From Neocallimastix lanati (nom. inval.) (lineage: Eukaryota > Neocallimastigomycota > Neocallimastigomycetes > Neocallimastigales > Neocallimastigaceae), in the NCBI GenBank assembly GCA_016946835.1, contig JACVTC010000002.1, forward strand, positions 329,001 through 393,000: 64,000 nucleotides of DNA, written 5' to 3'. A model generated the notes under the pieces. The model saw only the letters and a program-made list of their open reading frames with translations, did not search any database and had not been told where the DNA came from. Shown in pieces: positions 36,073 through 49,538 of this stretch. The first letter of the stretch is position 1; every line of letters begins with the position of its first letter. The position numbers were made by a program, and so were the translations under genes.

Positions 36073-39000
36073 AACTTCAAATTTAATTTTTATAGTTTAA
36101 TTTAATAGATGTTATTTTTTTAATAATATAAATAATATTAAAAATAATTTAAAATAATAGTAAAAAGTTAAATATAAAATAGAATAGTTTTTTTTTAAGA
36201 ATATAGTAAAGATAAATAAAATGTATTAAAATAAAAGTATAAAAAGAAGAATAAATTTCTTTCTTTTTAATACTGGGGGGAACAAATAATTTTAGTTTTA
36301 AATTTAAATAAAGAATATTTTAAAAATTAATTTTTTGTTTCCAAATTTATTTTTTTTATCTTTGTGTATTAGTATTTATTTTTTTGATTTGAATATCTTA
36401 GATCTTAGTATTTCAACCCCAGCCCGTATCACTTGATTGTAATAATTCTATTAAATAAATTAATAAATTTAAATAATAGAATTATTAACTACAATCTAAT
36501 AATTAAATAATATTATTAATTTGAGAATTTAAATATACTATCTGTTAGAGTTTATTACAACAAAGTAGTAAAGGCATTACAAGCAAAGTTTGTTCGAATT
36601 AAAATTATTTTGTTATAAATTTATAATACGTTTTATTAACAATTAAAAATACTTTATTTTATAATTTTAAAAGATAAAATACGATTTAATAAAGAAAGGA
36701 TTATAAAGTGTTTTATTTTATAATTTAAATTATTATTACTACAGTTTTGTTATACTTTTATGTAAAATTTAAATTTTAATAAATTTGTTTCTAATCTTAA
36801 CAAATCAATTGTATAGGAAAAGATTAGAAGAAAAACCTAAACAAGAATTCAACTAATAATCTATACATATTAGTCATTGAATATTTTAAGTAAAACTGAT
36901 TCGTAGATTATCTAAATTTTAAATACAATAGAAATAAATAGAATAAAATAATTTAAAAAAAAATAATAAAAATAATTAGAAATAGTTTGCTTAATTATTA
37001 TTGGTAAATAGTTAAATAAAATAACGGATTTATAAAGATAAAATCAATCTTTTACAAAAATTACGAAAACAGAATTAATTTTAAATGTCTAAATTATTTG
37101 TTAAAATTAAGTGAACAAATAAATAAATTACTATTATAATAAATGTATATAATAATAGTTATTAAATAAATTGATATATTTATATTAAATTGATATATAA
37201 TAATAAATAAATAAATTATCTAGTATTAATTAAATGAATGTAATATATAGTAATTAGATAATTTATTATGAACTAAGAAATAATAATTATTTTGAAGGAA
37301 ATAATTATAATTTCTTACAATAATAAATAAAGAAATTATAAATCTTAAAACTATTAGCAAATAACAAATTTTTATTAAAATTAACCCAAAAATTAATTCT
37401 TTTAGAAGTCTTGAAATAAATTTTAGAAAATTAAATAAAAGAAATAAAATAAAAATAATAATTAATTACTAATAATTTTAATTAAAACTAAAATAAATTA
37501 ATAATTAATATTCTTCTATAATTACAAATAAACAAAATAATAAACAAATTTAGTAAATTGTATATAATAAATAAACAAACTTATAAACATTTCAAAATTA
37601 AAATTAAATAGTTAAATAATCTTTAAATTACTTTTATTTAAAATAATATTTTATTTATTTTATAAGTCAACTTTTATAAACAAACTATAATTATAACTTA
37701 TTTTTTTAATACTTTATTTGTAAATATTTATAACAATTATTTATTTTATTTAGTTTATTGTTCATAAATGTAAATAGTTTAAAATAATTGAAAAATATAA
37801 AAACATGTAAATATTTCTAATAAAGAATAATTTATAAATTATTCTATATTATTAATGATTTCAATAAATTATTATATATATTTTATTAGTTTATTAGTTG
37901 TTAATAATCAAATTATGATTATTAAAAAGTTCAATAAATTTTTATTAATATTTTAGTTTTATTAGTTTTTTTAATAATCAACTTTTATTATTAAAATTTA
38001 AATAAATTATTATAAATAATAAATGTTTTATTTTATTATTTCATTAGTTTTAATAAAACAATTTATGTTTAATAATAAAACATATTTTACTTTAAATTTT
38101 TAAAATTTTCTTATTTGTTTCTTTTGAATTTATACTTTTGTTCACTTCTACAAAATTTGTTTTTTGTAGATTAAGAATATTAGATATAAATTACTCTAAG
38201 ATTCTTTACTACCTCATTATATTTCTTTAATTGAATATTTATATTTTGAATTAATAACTTTTACATATTATGAGTTTTGTTCTAAAATATATTTATCTTA
38301 CTTTTGTTTATACTTAATACTAATTTCCCATAGTTTTTAAATTTTAATATGTAATTCTCAACTTTCCTAATTAATTTAGGACTGATATCATCAACTCATC
38401 CTTTGAATTCACTGTTTTCATAATCTGAATTATATTGTTTAACATAATTATGAGTAAGTTCTCGTAGTCTCCATTTTTATTATTATTATATGAACCTCTT
38501 TTATTATTATTTTTGGCTTAATCTTTTCTCATTTTTTAAATAAAAATAAATTTAAACTTACAAATATTAAAAATTTAAATTTCAAATAATTACGTATATA
38601 AAGATTTAAATATTACAATTAAAAATCTATTAAATCTTAAATTTTAATATTTCAAAATCAAAACAGAGTAAAAATTATATATTTTATTATTTAATTATTA
38701 CTTTGTTATGACTTCTATTGGAATTTCGAATTTTGAAGTATTAATCATAATAATATATATAATATAAATAATTTATAAAAATTTCTTATAATAAATAATT
38801 TCTTTTAGTAGGCTGTTAATTTTATTTATTATGATTTTTAATAAATTCTCTCTTTTTACATATTTTCAAACTTTTCTTTTTTTATCTTATACTATATTAC
38901 GTAATTCATATTTCATCATTATGTAAACATTTTAGATCATATAGTTATTCATCATTTATATAATCTGAATCTAGTAGTCCATTAATTTTTTATCTATATT

Positions 39001-39529
39001 TAAATGTTATGATTTATAATCAATTATTACTGACTTTCTATATTTCTTAATACTTTATATATGCAAAAATAATATCTGGTTTAAATTTTGCATCTATATA
39101 TTATATGTAAGCATGTAATGAATAACAATATATAATAATAATTACATTAAATATATTTGTATATTAATTTTTTTAAAAAAAAATATATATATTTTTCAAT
39201 GTACAGATAAATATAATTATTTTTTTCTATTTATTTAAAAAAGTAAAATTGAATATAAAATTATCAATTTTTATTTTTAAAAAAATACTATATATAAAAT
39301 AAAATATTTACATTTAATTTTTCAAATATAATAATAATCTCTTATATAATTAATATTTAATATTTAATTTTAATATACTATTTATTCATATACCTATATA
39401 TAAAATTTTAATTTAAAATATATTTTTAGTTTTACAATTATTTAAATACGATTATGTTAATTTATATAAAATTTATTTACAAAATATATATATTAACTAT
39501 ACTAAAAATTTTGATAATTAAAGGTTTAT
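36073..39529. other. Long AT-rich stretch without a gene
   Basis: No supported gene. Two small GC-richer islands, at about 36275-36292 (ACTGGGGGGAACAAATA, polypurine-tract-like) and 36412-36440 (TTCAACCCCAGCCCGTATC), may be scraps of LTR elements. At about 38220-38540 the minus strand shows weak, much interrupted protein-like sequence (SEFKG, DDISPKLIRKVENYILKF) that I cannot assign. Confidence 0.5.
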
Positions 39530-42500
39530 TCATTTATAAAATAATAATAAGATCATAATCAAATAAATAATTTTTCCATAATTCTATCATTTCATTTCTA
39601 GTATCTTTCATTTGTTTTTGAAAATGATGACAATAATTCATGCAACAAAAAAGCTTGATGTGGTCTTTCTTTACAATATTTAGGAATATCGTTTTGAGTG
39701 ACAACGCGTAAAATATGTTATTTAATTTCTTTATATTTATCTTTATTGTTTTCTTCTTTATAAATTTTTTCCATCATTTCTACAGAAGTTTCTTGATAGT
39801 TTGGAATACGAAATGATGACAATTTTTTTTCCATATTGTCATAACATATTGAATTGATGAGCATTTCCAAAAGTTCTTCCTTTATATAAAAAGATTCAAT
39901 ATTATGGACACGATTAACTTCACGAAAATTAATAAAACCCGAATCTATAGTAGAACATTTTGAAGTGGAACGGTTCTGTTTTTTAAAATTAAAATTTAAA
40001 TTATTTTTCAAATCACAATATCTTAAAGTTAAATTATTACATAACATATAGACATATTTATAACGATCTTTTATTCAATTTACTTCTTCAATACTATAAT
40101 GATCATCCATTTGTTTTGAGATATCCTCTGAATTAGGCTCATCATTTACCAACCTCCATTCTCGAAAATTAAAATCTGCATAAATAATATTAGTATTAAA
40201 ATCATTCACTGACTTTTTTATTACTAGCATAAGATGTAGTTTTAATAATTGAAAAATACGATATATAAACGAAATTATCAATTTTTTTCCAATAAGGATA
40301 AAATAATTTAGTGATATTGAATAAATTTTGACGCAGAGCATATCTTAATATAAATAATTTCTCAGTATGAGAATATTTAATAATTTGATTATATGCTTCT
40401 CTGTTCATATCAGCATTTTGTAATTTATTGTTTAAAGACACTATTTCCTCGCTTTTAATATCAACCTTTGCGTGAATAAAGTTGGATGAATGTTCGTTTA
40501 TTTGCCTACTTCTATTATTGTTATAGAATGTAAGATTTTGGTAAGTAATTTTTAAAAATAAGCATTCCTATAATTTAAAAGATAATTGGATATAATTTTA
40601 AGATAAATCATTCCGTCAGAATATCTTAAAATACCACTAGCTATCACAATATTATTACTATTTATATATTATATTAATTTTGGTAAAACGAATAGGTTAA
40701 TGACAGGAACTCTATTCATTAGATCCATAATTCTAATACAGTTGTTCTCTGAAAAGAATATTCTTAACTTTTTATTTATTTCGATTATACATAATGGTAA
40801 AAGTTAATCTAAGTATTGGTCATTGCTCTACTTTCACTCAGGCTTGATTCAATATCAAAAGTTTTATTCTATTCTTTAGTAGAGAGACCGTTAGTGTTTT
40901 GTGGATCATTTAAATTAGAATGGGCATGAATCGAAGATTCAATAGAAGCGTTTTTTAATGCTTGATTAAATTTTAAAGCGTCTTTATATTTATTTTCACA
41001 TAAAATATACTTGCGATAGTCCACACTATACTGATATGAACCGGAACACTCTACTTCGTCATCACATGCCATGTACAAATAAACATTGACTGATCGTTGA
41101 TTTTCAGGAAGAGAATCATGTGAACCAACGCGTCGAATACTGCCAATAATTTGATTTATTTTCTTAGAATTCCAATGCGGTGTTAATACATGTAATTGTC
41201 GGACATTAATAATATCAACCCTTTCCGATACTATGTCACTTCCTAGAAGAACCTTTTTCTTTGATCCATTTTGATTACTTGAATCATTAAATATATATAA
41301 TGTTCCATCATATTTGGACAGAGCTTTTTATCTATTGTAATAAATGTAAAATTCCAAAATTTATCCTCTCTTTCTTTTCGAATTTCCTTTAGTTCAGCGA
41401 ATTCGTTATCATCATGATAAGAAGAAAATTGATGAGGAAGAAAACGATCAATCCCTTTGACTTTCCTATCCACTTTAGTTTCTAAATTGGAAAAATTTGA
41501 TGTCTCTTCATTATGACGGCTATTAGAAGATATTGTATTATATACATAACGATAGCCCATGGCACAAAGTATCGCGGAAAAGTAATAAATACCAATTTCC
41601 TCAATGAAACTGCAATAGATAAATACAAGTCCTTTTGAATTTTCCTTTTTATTTATTTCGTTAAGGCAATGATACAATTTACAACAATAATTTAATATCC
41701 TTGGATTGTTGCGTTATAAAATTTTGTAAAAGAGGGTTACTATGAATAATCTTATCATTACTAAATTGGTATTCTGATAATTCCGATTTACCTTTTGCTT
41801 TTGATCCTTCATTAGTATCTTGTGTTAAATTATCATCAATTTGTAAATGAAGGACACCAAGTGTTGCTTTCATATAATTGGTTCCCAAATTATTCTTCTC
41901 TTGAGGTTCCTCTAGGATATTTTGATAATTCTGAAGTTGAACCCCATGCATAGGTACTTTTACTATTTTGTAACGTTGAATACCTAGTATATATGAACCC
42001 ATATAATTCACGGTCGTGTTTGGAGGATTTAAACCATAATAAGACAGGTGACCAAGCATTTCTTCTTTCAGTTTTTCAGGGGTTAAAAATTAAGTAGAAT
42101 TCAAATTTGGTTTAATTAATTTAACCAGATCTGTTATTTCATTTGCATTATCAAAAATCGGAGTTGCAGACATAAATATAATTCGACCTTTATTAATATG
42201 ATTTAAAAGTAAAAGTAAATTATTATAGATAAACATTTTTTTGTATTGTTACGAAAATGATGAACTTCATCAACAATAATTAATCTTTCATCATAAAAAG
42301 AAGAATTAGATATTGTCTTTTTGTGGTCACTTTTGTTGTTATTACCATCGGTGTCAGTGTTATTATCATTAATGTTTTTGATATCGTTACAGAATGTTAT
42401 ATAAGTACGAAACTCAATATACCTTTTAATAAATTTTTTATAATCATTAACATTCGGTAAGTGTGGATAATATTCAAAAGTTTAATCATACGATGTCTTT

Positions 42501-42793
42501 ACACGTTTGGTAAATTCTGTAATTGCTTCCTTATCTTTTACAAGAATAATACAAGGTTTTTTGTAAACATTTAAAAATTTTAATGCAATCCATAATGCTG
42601 TGAATGATTTTCCAGTTACTGGTGAATGATAAATTAAAAATCGGCTGACCACTTCATTTTCCGGTGACATATACCTTACAGGTAATACATGGTATCTTTT
42701 TATATGTACATTTCCTTTTATTAACGGATTATTCGTATAAATTTCCGAAAATTCTCTTAAATTATGTAAGTTATTAATATCGAGGTGTGTCAT
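39530..42793 (-). pseudogene. Giant-virus-type D6/D11-like helicase (SNF2-like NTPase), fossil
   Basis: Minus strand, about 3.2 kb, i.e. room for roughly 1,080 residues. The ATP-binding loop reads FLIYHSPVTGKSFTALW (about 42630-42580), as in viral FHGTGTGKT-type D6/D11 helicases; the DEVH box reads LIIVDEVHHFRN (about 42280-42245); motif III reads MSATP (about 42180-42160); the C-terminal helicase part has GLVFIYCSFIEEIGIYYFS (about 41640), VRQLHVLTPHWNSKKINQII (about 41200) and SVNVYLYMACD (about 41070). This family covers poxvirus D6/D11 and asfarvirus relatives; the length suits asfarvirus-like members better than the much shorter helicase of yeast linear plasmids. Broken, about half a dozen interruptions. 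Old viral copy rather than a host helicase. Confidence 0.8.
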
Positions 42794-43613
42794 TTATAGT
42801 TCTATCTATCCTCAATATAAATTCATTTAACTCTATTATTATTGTAAATAAATTAAAGAGAAAAAAAATAAAACAAAAATAAAAAATTAATATATATATT
42901 GTAAAATAAATATAATTACTAATAAAATAATTAAACTCTTTAACAAATTAAATAAAATAATTATTTAATAATAAATTAGTTACTACATCAATAATACATC
43001 ATTCAAAATTAAAATTATATTAATTTTTATGTAATATATCAAAAAATGTATTACTCTTTTTTTATTTTTATTTTTATTTTTTAGAAATTTATAAAATAGA
43101 AATTTTGATATCTGTTTGTAAATGTATTAAATAATATACTTTATTAAATCATTTTATAAATATATCTTCAATATACTAATAATATATTTAATATATTAAA
43201 ATTTTTTCTTTTAATTTTATTGGTATATGAATGAATAATATATGCTATTGCAAATCGATAAATTATTGCATTATCTGTCCAATTATGAAAAAAATATATA
43301 TATATCTTATAAATTTACCAATATTTAAAATTCATCTATCTCAAAATATAAATTAAAAGTTTTAAAATTTAAAATTTTAGATCAAGATTAAATTTTAAAA
43401 ATTTTATTTTATTTTTAGATCTACTTTAAACTTTAAAAATCTTATTTAATTTATATAAGAAAACTCCAAATGATAAATGTCATTTAAAAAAGAAGTTAAA
43501 TAAATACTTTTAGAATTAGTTATATTTTATTTTTATAAATTTAATAAATTTTAATTTTATATTTTATTTTTACTTTTAATAAGGTTTATATTATTCTATT
43601 TAAATTAGTAATA
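42794..43613. other. AT-rich spacer between divergent viral fossils
   Basis: Lies between the start of the minus-strand helicase and the plus-strand unknown gene. No coding signal and no promoter that can be singled out. Confidence 0.6.
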
Positions 43614-44376
43614 ATGGAAAATTTAACAAATTATTACAACGAAGTGATCGAAATATTTTGTAGTAAAGCTATCGAAGTCTTCAATAATAATTATAACCTT
43701 AATATAAATAAAGATAATATTTTAAATAATCTATGGAAGATGACAACCAATCATCAATTCACGAAATGTCGAAACTTAGTTTGAATAATACTTGTATTGG
43801 AGTAAAAAGAAATAAAACCACTTGTAATAATACAGTAATTCTGGTACATATGTATTATGGAGTTCATGTTTGTTCAGAAGGGAAACTACCATTAAATCAG
43901 TATATAAGTAATGTTGTTACCACTCTTAAATATGAACATCCGGCAGTTGTTGTTTCCTTAGGTAATAATTGGATATTTCAAAACAACAGTCAAAACAACA
44001 GTCAAAATAACGATATAAGAAAAAACGAACGTAAATCTACTAAATGGCCATTAAGTGTTGATACGGTTGACAAATCATTACATTCTTATATTTTATTTTT
44101 CGATGAATATAAAAGTTATTTTGGTGCCGGAATACTTGTTATTCAGTATTTTTCAACCGAAAATAATAAAAAGCAAAACAGTTATTTTATGGCAACTCAT
44201 TATTTTGAAGTCAGTGGATATGGAGAAGAATTACAACCCGATTATTAGATTAAAATGACGTTCAAGTCTATTGCTTTAATTAAGGAAAAACCTATTTTTA
44301 GTAAAATCAAGGAATTTCTCGGTTAATACGGAATTCTATATGATATTAACGAAATTAACAAACGCAATAGCGATAT
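43614..44376 (+). pseudogene. Virus-like coding remnant with a CIGVKR..C..YYGVHV motif, fossil
   Basis: Begins MENLTNYYNEVIEIFCSKA. A later part reads CIGVKRNKTTCNNTV followed by MYYGVHVC, which resembles a short Cys/His motif (C-x-x-x-K-x-x-x-x-C ... YC-x-x-H) common in giant-virus proteins. I cannot name a family. The copia element at 44377 interrupts this coding region, and virus-like coding sequence resumes on its other side. Confidence 0.55.
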
Positions 44377-44704
44377 TGTTATGAATTTTGGACTTTTGCA
44401 ATTATCATTATATTTTGTTAATTTATAAATATAAATATATAAAATAAATATTATTATAAATTAAATAATTATAAATAATATATTATATATTTTGTATTTT
44501 ACATATTTTATTGTTCATTGAAATAGTAGTAAGGTCATGTGTTACTTTACCAATTATTTTAATGCTCATATATTATATAATAATTCGAGAATATAATTAT
44601 TAGATTTTAGTTCTTACTCATATAAATAAAATATTGTAATAATTAATATAATTGAATATATCAATAAATATATAGTATTAACTATAATTGTTATTTTTCT
44701 AACA
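44377..44704 (+). repeat. 5' LTR of the young Ty1/copia element
   Basis: 328 bases, TG...CA ends, nearly identical to 49214-49538; the difference is three small indels. Confidence 0.93.
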
Positions 44705-44838
44705 GTGTGTCAGACAGAAATCTAAGAAAAATAACATAATCCTATATGAAAAACTTAATAAATAAATATAAATTAATAATTAAATAAATTTATTAATAAA
44801 AATAAATAAATAAATAAATAAATAAAAAAAAAAAAAAA

Positions 44839-46417
44839 TGAATAACAGTAATAGTACAAGTGAGAATTTAAACCTACCAACACAGGAAAACCAGTATCCA
44901 ACTTCACCATCTTCATCATCAACAACACAAACAATTCAAAATAATAGTAATTCAAATTTTCCAAATGGTGAAGAATTTATGAATATTTATTTTTTAATTT
45001 CTTAAAAAATAGTAAACAATTAAATGAACCAAAGCCACTTAATATTAATTACAATAAAAAAGAAATCATCTTGAGTTTAGAAAAAAACAATTTCAAAGAA
45101 TGGAAAAAATACATTAAAAGTATTATTAACCTTCCTTATCAAAATTATTTTGAAGAGGAATCAGTAAAGTTACCAAACAATAATGAAGAAGATTTATTTG
45201 AATTCATATTCAACACTTTGGATGAAGAAACTAAATATAGTCTATTAGACTATAATTTCGAAAATAATCCAAGGAAATTATGGAATAAAATAACCGAAAT
45301 TATAAACGAAAGAATGGAAGAAGATATTAGAATAAATAAAAGGAAATTAACAGAGATGAAATTTAATTACAAAGATAAAATCGAAAACCATTTAAGTAAA
45401 ATTGGTATTATTATTAGTAAATTAGAAGAATACGGCGTAAAATACACTGAATACGAGCAGACAAGAATTATAATTAATACCTTACCTATGGATATAAAAA
45501 ATGATATTAGAAATGATATTTATAAAAATAAAAGAAAATTATTAGATAGTAGTATGCTAATTATTAGAATTATTAAAGAAAAACAAAAAGAATATTATGA
45601 AAATAAAAATAAAGATAATGTATTTTTACTAGATAATAAAAATGTAAATTTAACTAATAAATCTAATAATAAACTTAATAAAGATATCCTTGAAAACTAT
45701 GATGATTATATAAATGTGTATTTAAATTATAATTTGTGTTTATTTTTAAATAAAAATGAAATAAGAGAAATTGAGATTGAAAATATAAATTTCAGTAATA
45801 ATAATACTTTATGGATAGTTGATTCTGGAGCTACAAAATCAATCGTGAATAACATAAATATACTATCTAATATTAGAAAAGGTTTTCATAAAATTAATTT
45901 AGCAGATAATACAAAAATAACTACAGAATTAATTAGTGATTATATTGGATATATATATAATACTAAAATCATTTTCAAAGATGTTATAGTCTGTCCAAGT
46001 ATTTCTTATAATGTTATGTCAGTTAATGATATAATTAATAACGATCTGAATGTTAACTTCAGTAAAAATGAGTTAAATAATAATACATTAAGTATATTTA
46101 ATAATGATACTAAAAGTCTTATAATGGAATCAAGAGAAAAGGGGAATTTATTTTTTATTAAAACTGCAAATAATAATTTAAATTTGGAAAACAATAATTA
46201 TAATAAAGAATTAGTAAACATTGTTGAAAATGATAATGAAAATGAAATTAATCATATTCATAGTGATTTAGAAAAGAAAATTATTCATTATAGATTTGGA
46301 CATCCTGGGAGTTATAAACAAAAACCGTTGGAAAAGATTATAAAACCAATTAAAGGAATATGTATTCCTTGTCTTGAAGGTAAAGCAATAAAAAAATCCA
46401 AATTTCAAAAACAGTAA
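44839..46417 (+). other. Fossil part: gag, protease and start of integrase
   Basis: Part of the element at 44377-49538. Gag carries the copia-type NNFKEWKKYIKSIINLP and LWNKITEIINERM signatures; protease has DSGATKS; the pre-integrase zinc finger has the H-H-C-C pattern. Confidence 0.8.
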
Positions 46418-46429
46418 TAGAGCAAAAAA

Positions 46430-47443
46430 ACCTTTTCAATTAATTCATATGGACTTAATGGGACCAATAAATGTTGAATCAAGAAATGGCAATAAATATA
46501 TTCTTGTAATTGTTGATGACTTTTCTAGATATTTATGGACTTTTTATTTAAAAACAAGAGTGAAACATGGAAAAAATATAGAGAGTTTATTATAAATATT
46601 AAGAAATATTATAATGAAGAAATTTATAATGTCCATTCAGATAATGGAACAGAATTTACAATCAAAAACATTGAAATTATTAATAAAATAGAAGGAATTA
46701 ATCACTTTTATTCTATTCCATATACTCCACAGATGAATGGCAGAGTCGAAAGAGTAAATAGATGGTTAATGCAAATTACTAGGTGTTTATTATTTTCAAG
46801 CAAATTGAATCTTCATTTCTGGGAAGATGCGATGGTATATGCAACACTCTTAAGTAATATACAAGTACATACTACAACTAAGGAAATACCATATAATTTA
46901 ATAAATAATAAAGAATATGATATTAATAAAATTAAGATATGGGGATGCAAAACAAAATTTTTAAAATTAAATGATACTTTATTAAATAAATTAGATAGTA
47001 GAACTACAGAAGGTTACTTCATTGGTATGGATAAAAATAACTTTGGATATAAAATAATTACAAAAGATGGATATGTTACTGTTAGGAAAGATGCTTATTT
47101 TCAAGAGGAAGATATTATTAATAATAACAATGAATTCGAAGATAATATACCATTTTGGGATAATGAAATTGAAAATAATAATAAAGAACAAAATTATGAT
47201 AATGATGAAGATTCAAATAGAAATAATTTAAAGATTATAGATGAAAATATTAATGATGTAAATAATATGGAGGAATTTAATAATGACACTAACAGTACAG
47301 AATATGACTTTAGTGGTAAGAAACCAATCTTTAATTATAAGAAGCATAAATTAAATACTTTAGATATCCAAAAAAAGTTAAATGATTATAACTTAGATAA
47401 TGACTTATCAGATGAATTAGATATTAACCTTTTTAAAAATTGA
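46430..47443 (+). other. Fossil part: integrase core and C-terminal region
   Basis: Part of the element at 44377-49538. Catalytic D, D and E lie in HMDLMGP, VHSDNGTEF and GRVERVNRW; downstream KIWGCKTKF and TTEGYFIGMDKNNFGYKI are copia-type C-terminal signatures, followed by an Asn/Asp-rich linker. Confidence 0.85.
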
Positions 47444-47454
47444 AAACTTATATA

Positions 47455-49144
47455 ATATTGATATACAAAATTTCAATGAACACAAAATCCCAAAAACACT
47501 TAAGGAAGCTTTACAGTCTAATGAGTCAAAAAAATGGGTTAATGCTATTATGGAAGAATTAAGTTCATTTAAAGAAAAAGAAGTTTATGAAGTAGTAGAC
47601 AAACCATTAAATAAAAATTTAGTTGAATTTAGATGGGTATTTGACTTAAAAAGAAATGCTGAAGGAAAAATAATGAAATATAAAGCAAGGTTAGTTGCAA
47701 AGGGATATGTCCAAATCGAAGGCATAGATTATTACCTTACTTATTCACCTACTTTAAAGGCAGATACAATGAGATTATTTTTAAAAATAGCTTCAATTAA
47801 TAATTGGGATATTTATCAATTAGATGTTAATTGCGCATATTTAAACGCTAAATTGAATGAAGAAGTGTACTTAAAGATCCCTATGTATGGCGAAGGGGAA
47901 GGAAAAGGTAAGGTATGGAGACTAAAAAAATCTTTGTATGGACTAAAACAAAGTGCTTATGAATGGAATAAAGAAATAAACAACACACTAATAAATATGG
48001 GATTAATTAAAAGTAATAATGATCAATGTCTATACTTTAAAGAAATGAATGGGAATATTTCAGGATCATTATTATTATATGTTGATGATATATTAATTAT
48101 TGGAGACAAACACTTTATATATGAAACCAAACAAAATTTGATGAATAAATACAAATATAAAGACATCGGACCAGCAAAATATATTCTTGGAATAGAAATT
48201 TTAAAAGACAAATATAATAATTATGGAATTACACAAAGAAATTATACTAAAAATTTGGTAGAGAAATATATTAATATATTATCATCAAGAACTTTCGAAG
48301 TATTAACACCTAGAATTAACAAATTAGAAGAAAACGAAGAATTAGAGAATAAAACTTTGTATAGATCAGTTGTAGGTGCTTTAATACATCTATATAGATT
48401 TACTAGACCAGACATTACATTTGCTACAAATCTAGCAGCAAGGTTTTCAAATAATCCAAAGAAATCCCATACAAAATTAATTATAAAAATCTTAAGATAT
48501 TTAAAAGGTACAACAAATTGGGGAATAACATTTAACAAAGAAAGAGATTTTAAATTTTATTCTGATGCAGATTATAATACTTTAATTAATGATTTTAAGT
48601 CAAATTCTGGATATATATTGACAATTGGTATTCTAAAAAACAAGCTTTAACATCATGTAGTACAACACATGTCGAAATCAATGCGTGTCAAGTTGCAATT
48701 AAAAATGTAATTTGGACAATAAACTTTATAAATGAATTAAACATATTACATGATAATATAATAAATTTACATTTCTATATTGATAACAAATCTAGTCTGA
48801 GAACAATTGAAAATAGAATTATAAATGATCAAAATAAATTTTATTCAAGAAAAGTAATGTTTATTGCTGATTATCTAGAGGAATATAATATAAAATTAGA
48901 ATATATAAAAACAGAGAATAATATAGCTGATATTTTTACAAAGAATCTGAGTCCATCAAAACATTATGAATTTTGTGGAAAAATAATTAGTTATATAACA
49001 GAAATAAATAATAAACCAGAATTTATTGAAATTAAAAGAAAAGATTACAAAATAAATAAAAATGATATGGAAATTGAAGAATTTAATGCTAATAAAAGGG
49101 ATAATAATGAAATTAAAAAATCAAACGATGATATGGAATTTTAA
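47455..49144 (+). other. Fossil part: reverse transcriptase and RNase H
   Basis: Part of the element at 44377-49538. RT signatures: RLVAKGYVQIEGIDYYLTYS, LDVNCAYLNAKLNEEVYLKI, GLKQSAYEWN and YVDDILIIG. RNase H signatures: FYSDADYN, TTHVEINACQ and NIADIFTKNLS. Confidence 0.85.
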
Positions 49145-49213
49145 AATTTATTTTATGATTTTATTTTTAATTGTTAACAATAATAAATGAAATTGCAAGT
49201 TCAGGGCGACCCT

Positions 49214-49538
49214 TGTTATGAATTTTGGACTTTTGCAATTATCATTTATTATATTTTGTTAATTTATAAATATAAATATATAAAATAAATATTATAAATT
49301 AAATAATTATAAATAATATATTATATATTTTGTATTTTACATATTTTATTGTTCATTGAAATAGTAGTAAGGTCATGTGTTTACCAATTATTTTAATGCT
49401 CATATATTATATAATAATTCGAGAATATAATTATTAGATTTTAGTTCTTACTCATATAAATAAAATATTGTAATAATTAATATAATTGAATATATCAATA
49501 AATATATAGTATTAACTATAATTGTTATTTTTCTAACA
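49214..49538 (+). repeat. 3' LTR of the young Ty1/copia element
   Basis: 325 bases; followed directly by GATAT, the repeated target site. Confidence 0.93.

Larger units (their letters stand above)
44377..49538 (+). mobile_element. Young Ty1/copia element, near full-length, with target-site duplication
   Basis: LTRs at 44377-44704 and 49214-49538 (TGTTATGAAT...TCTAACA) differ, as far as I can see, only by three small indels. The 5-base target duplication GATAT is present at 44372-44376 and 49539-49543. Parts in order: gag (about 44839-45750), protease (LWIVDSGATKS, about 45810), integrase zinc finger (HYRFGHPG ... CIPCLEGKA, about 46290-46385), integrase core (HMDLMGP, VHSDNGTEF, MNGRVERVNRWL, about 46447-46770), RT (VEFRWVFDLKRNAEGKIMKY, LLLYVDDILIIG, about 47620-48110) and RNase H (FYSDADYN onward, about 48555-48960). 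Almost all parts are there; it has about four or five interruptions. Confidence 0.93.

Noticed and set aside
38220-38540. Minus-strand coding remnant
   Set aside because: A few protein-like words (SEFKG, SPKLIRKVENYILKF) but no recognisable domain and many interruptions; could be chance or an old gag scrap.
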